From positions 1 to 5,963 of the forward strand of contig JAGZAC010000117.1 in the NCBI GenBank assembly GCA_018370615.1: a DNA stretch of 5,963 nucleotides, in the 5' to 3' direction. The DNA is from Clostridiales bacterium. Lineage in GTDB: Bacteria > Bacillota > Clostridia > Oscillospirales > CAG-272. Below the pieces are notes generated by a model that worked only from the letters and a program-made list of their open reading frames with translations, made no database searches and was not told the origin of the DNA. A program made the translations under genes and the position numbers. Below are positions 4,580 through 5,963 of the stretch, piece by piece. Within the stretch, counting starts at the first letter, position 1. Every line of letters starts with the position of its first letter.

Positions 4580-5963
4580 ATGAAAATTATACCAACCCCT
4601 GTAAGTATCGTTGAAAAAAGTGGAACACTGGCACTGTCCTCCGTTCGGGATCTGCGGATCGCAGACGGAAGCGACCGGAGAATCACCAAGATTGCGACTA
4701 CTCTGAAAGGTGAAATAGAAGAGCTCACCGGCACCCATATCCGGTTGAAAATCAGCAGCTGCGGATGCACTGACGGCGGCATCTATGTTTCTCACGGGGA
4801 GAGCGGAGAGGGATACACTCTGTCTGTGATGGAAAACGGCATTGAGATTCAGGGACAGGGCGCCCAGGGCGCCTATTACGGCGTGCAGACACTGCGGCAG
4901 ATCATTCACGAATACGGTGATACCATTCCTTGCTGCACCATTGAGGACGCTCCCGACTTTCAGGAGCGCGGTCTGTATCATGACGTGACCCGTGGCCGTG
5001 TACCTACACTGAAGCAGCTTTGCCACATCACGGATATGCTGGCGTATTATAAAATCAATCACCTGCAGCTGTATGTGGAAGATGCCTACGAATTTGTGGA
5101 ATACGATGGAATCATGTCTGCAAAGGATGTGCTGACGGCGGAGGAAATTATTGCTTTGGACGACTACTGCTACGACAATTTTATCGAATTGGTACCGTCA
5201 CTGGCCACTTTTGGACATCTGTATAACCTATTGCAGAGCGAGAAATACCGCCATCTGTGTGAGCTGCCGGATTACAAGCCCACTCAGGTATACTGGATCG
5301 AGAAAATGGCTCATCATACCATTGACGTTTCCAATCCGGAAAGTATCGAACTAATCAAAAGCATGATTGATCAGTTTATTCCCTTGTGCCGGTCCAATCG
5401 ATTCAATATCTGCTGTGATGAGACCATGGATTTGTGCCGTGGACGCAATGCTGGCAAAGACCCCGGTGAAGAGTACTTTAAATTCTTATCTAAGATTATT
5501 GCCCATGTAAAGTCTAGGGGAAAAACAGTGATGATGTGGGGCGACATTGCCCTGGAGCATTCAGATAAGCTCAGCCAGATTCCTGCAGACACCATCATGC
5601 TCAACTGGACCTATGAAAAGGATCCTGATGAGGGTAAGGTAAAGGCCTTTGCAGATGCGCATCTGAAACAGATTGTGTGCCCCGGTACTTCCAGTTGGAA
5701 CCGTTTCGTCGAGGAGCTTGACCGTTCTGAGGGAAATATTACGAAGCTTGTAGAGTATGGTGCAAAGTACGGTGCACTGGGCGTTTTGAATACCAACTGG
5801 GGAGACTTTGGAAACATCTGTTCCTTTAACTGTTCTCTGTACGGTATTGTTATTGGCGCTGAGAAGGGCTGGAACGCAGACGGCAAGCTGACACCTGCCT
5901 TTGAACAGGCTGCAAGTTCTCTCTTGTACGATTCCGATGAAGTCAATATGATCGAGATTATTC
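4580..5963 (+). CDS. Family 20 glycoside hydrolase (beta-N-acetylhexosaminidase-like), 3' end outside the window
   Basis: The frame runs open for 461 codons to the window edge. GH20 enzymes release terminal beta-linked GlcNAc or GalNAc by substrate-assisted catalysis. Residues 1 to about 125 look like the alpha/beta domain that precedes the GH20 barrel (ending GAYYGVQTLRQII). The barrel begins at ERGLYHDVTRGRVP (D135, R138). It continues with LQLYVED (165-168), TFGH (H213), FNICCDET with the Asp-Glu catalytic pair D280-E281, WGD (320-322), LNW (W343), CPGTSSWN (367-374) and NTNWGD (404-409). These motifs match a clostridial GH20 subgroup as I recall it (FNxGCDET, CPGTSSWN, NTDWGD). There is no signal peptide, so it is likely cytoplasmic and acts on imported oligosaccharides or cell-wall fragments. 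It has its own promoter. Substrate specificity cannot be read from the sequence. Confidence 0.88.
   Translation, partial: MKIIPTPVSIVEKSGTLALSSVRDLRIADGSDRRITKIATTLKGEIEELTGTHIRLKISSCGCTDGGIYVSHGESGEGYTLSVMENGIEIQGQGAQGAYYGVQTLRQIIHEYGDTIPCCTIEDAPDFQERGLYHDVTRGRVPTLKQLCHITDMLAYYKINHLQLYVEDAYEFVEYDGIMSAKDVLTAEEIIALDDYCYDNFIELVPSLATFGHLYNLLQSEKYRHLCELPDYKPTQVYWIEKMAHHTIDVSNPESIELIKSMIDQFIPLCRSNRFNICCDETMDLCRGRNAGKDPGEEYFKFLSKIIAHVKSRGKTVMMWGDIALEHSDKLSQIPADTIMLNWTYEKDPDEGKVKAFADAHLKQIVCPGTSSWNRFVEELDRSEGNITKLVEYGAKYGALGVLNTNWGDFGNICSFNCSLYGIVIGAEKGWNADGKLTPAFEQAASSLLYDSDEVNMIEII

Noticed and set aside
4538..5062. A 174-codon - strand open frame
   Set aside because: Antisense to the GH20 promoter and N-terminal domain; the + strand frame carries clear family motifs.

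Overview
The window looks like a piece of a chromosome from a gut-type Clostridia (Bacillota), most likely Oscillospiraceae or Lachnospiraceae. Four things point there: a surface protein with Cys-rich repeats and an SPQTG sorting signal, a tRNA-Arg(ACG) with encoded CCA, an interspersed palindromic repeat of a kind I recall from such genomes, and PrsA/SurA-like proteins rich in acidic residues. The genus cannot be fixed from the sequence alone.

Layout. Bases 1-504 (+) are the 3' end of a cell-wall-anchored protein gene that carries an in-frame amber stop, so it is called a pseudogene. Bases 505-958 hold no gene. They contain a 17-bp perfect hairpin, two copies (about 97% identical) of a short palindromic element, a rho-independent terminator for the + strand, and a terminator for the - strand. 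Bases 959-1034 (-) are tRNA-Arg(ACG), with a near-consensus promoter at 1063-1091. A short A-tract-rich region separates this promoter from a divergent extended -10 promoter at 1148-1176. That second promoter drives a 574-aa membrane-anchored SurA/PrsA-like protein (1271-2995). After a strong intergenic terminator comes a 461-aa lipoprotein paralogue (3077-4462). A good sigma-A promoter (4498-4526) then starts a family 20 glycoside hydrolase gene (4580 to the window end, 3' incomplete).

How the genes relate. The two PrsA/SurA-like proteins are tandem paralogues of one architecture: an N-terminal SurA-like helical region followed by two degenerate parvulin-like modules. One is anchored by a transmembrane helix and the other by a lipid, so both should act outside the membrane in folding exported proteins. 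The GH20 enzyme has no signal peptide and its own promoter, so it is probably a cytoplasmic amino-sugar glycosidase unrelated to the pair. I see no defence system, prophage, CRISPR array or transposase. The most interesting items are the tandem degenerate-parvulin pair with a Thr/acidic linker in only one copy, and the palindromic repeat whose second copy has a replaced left end.
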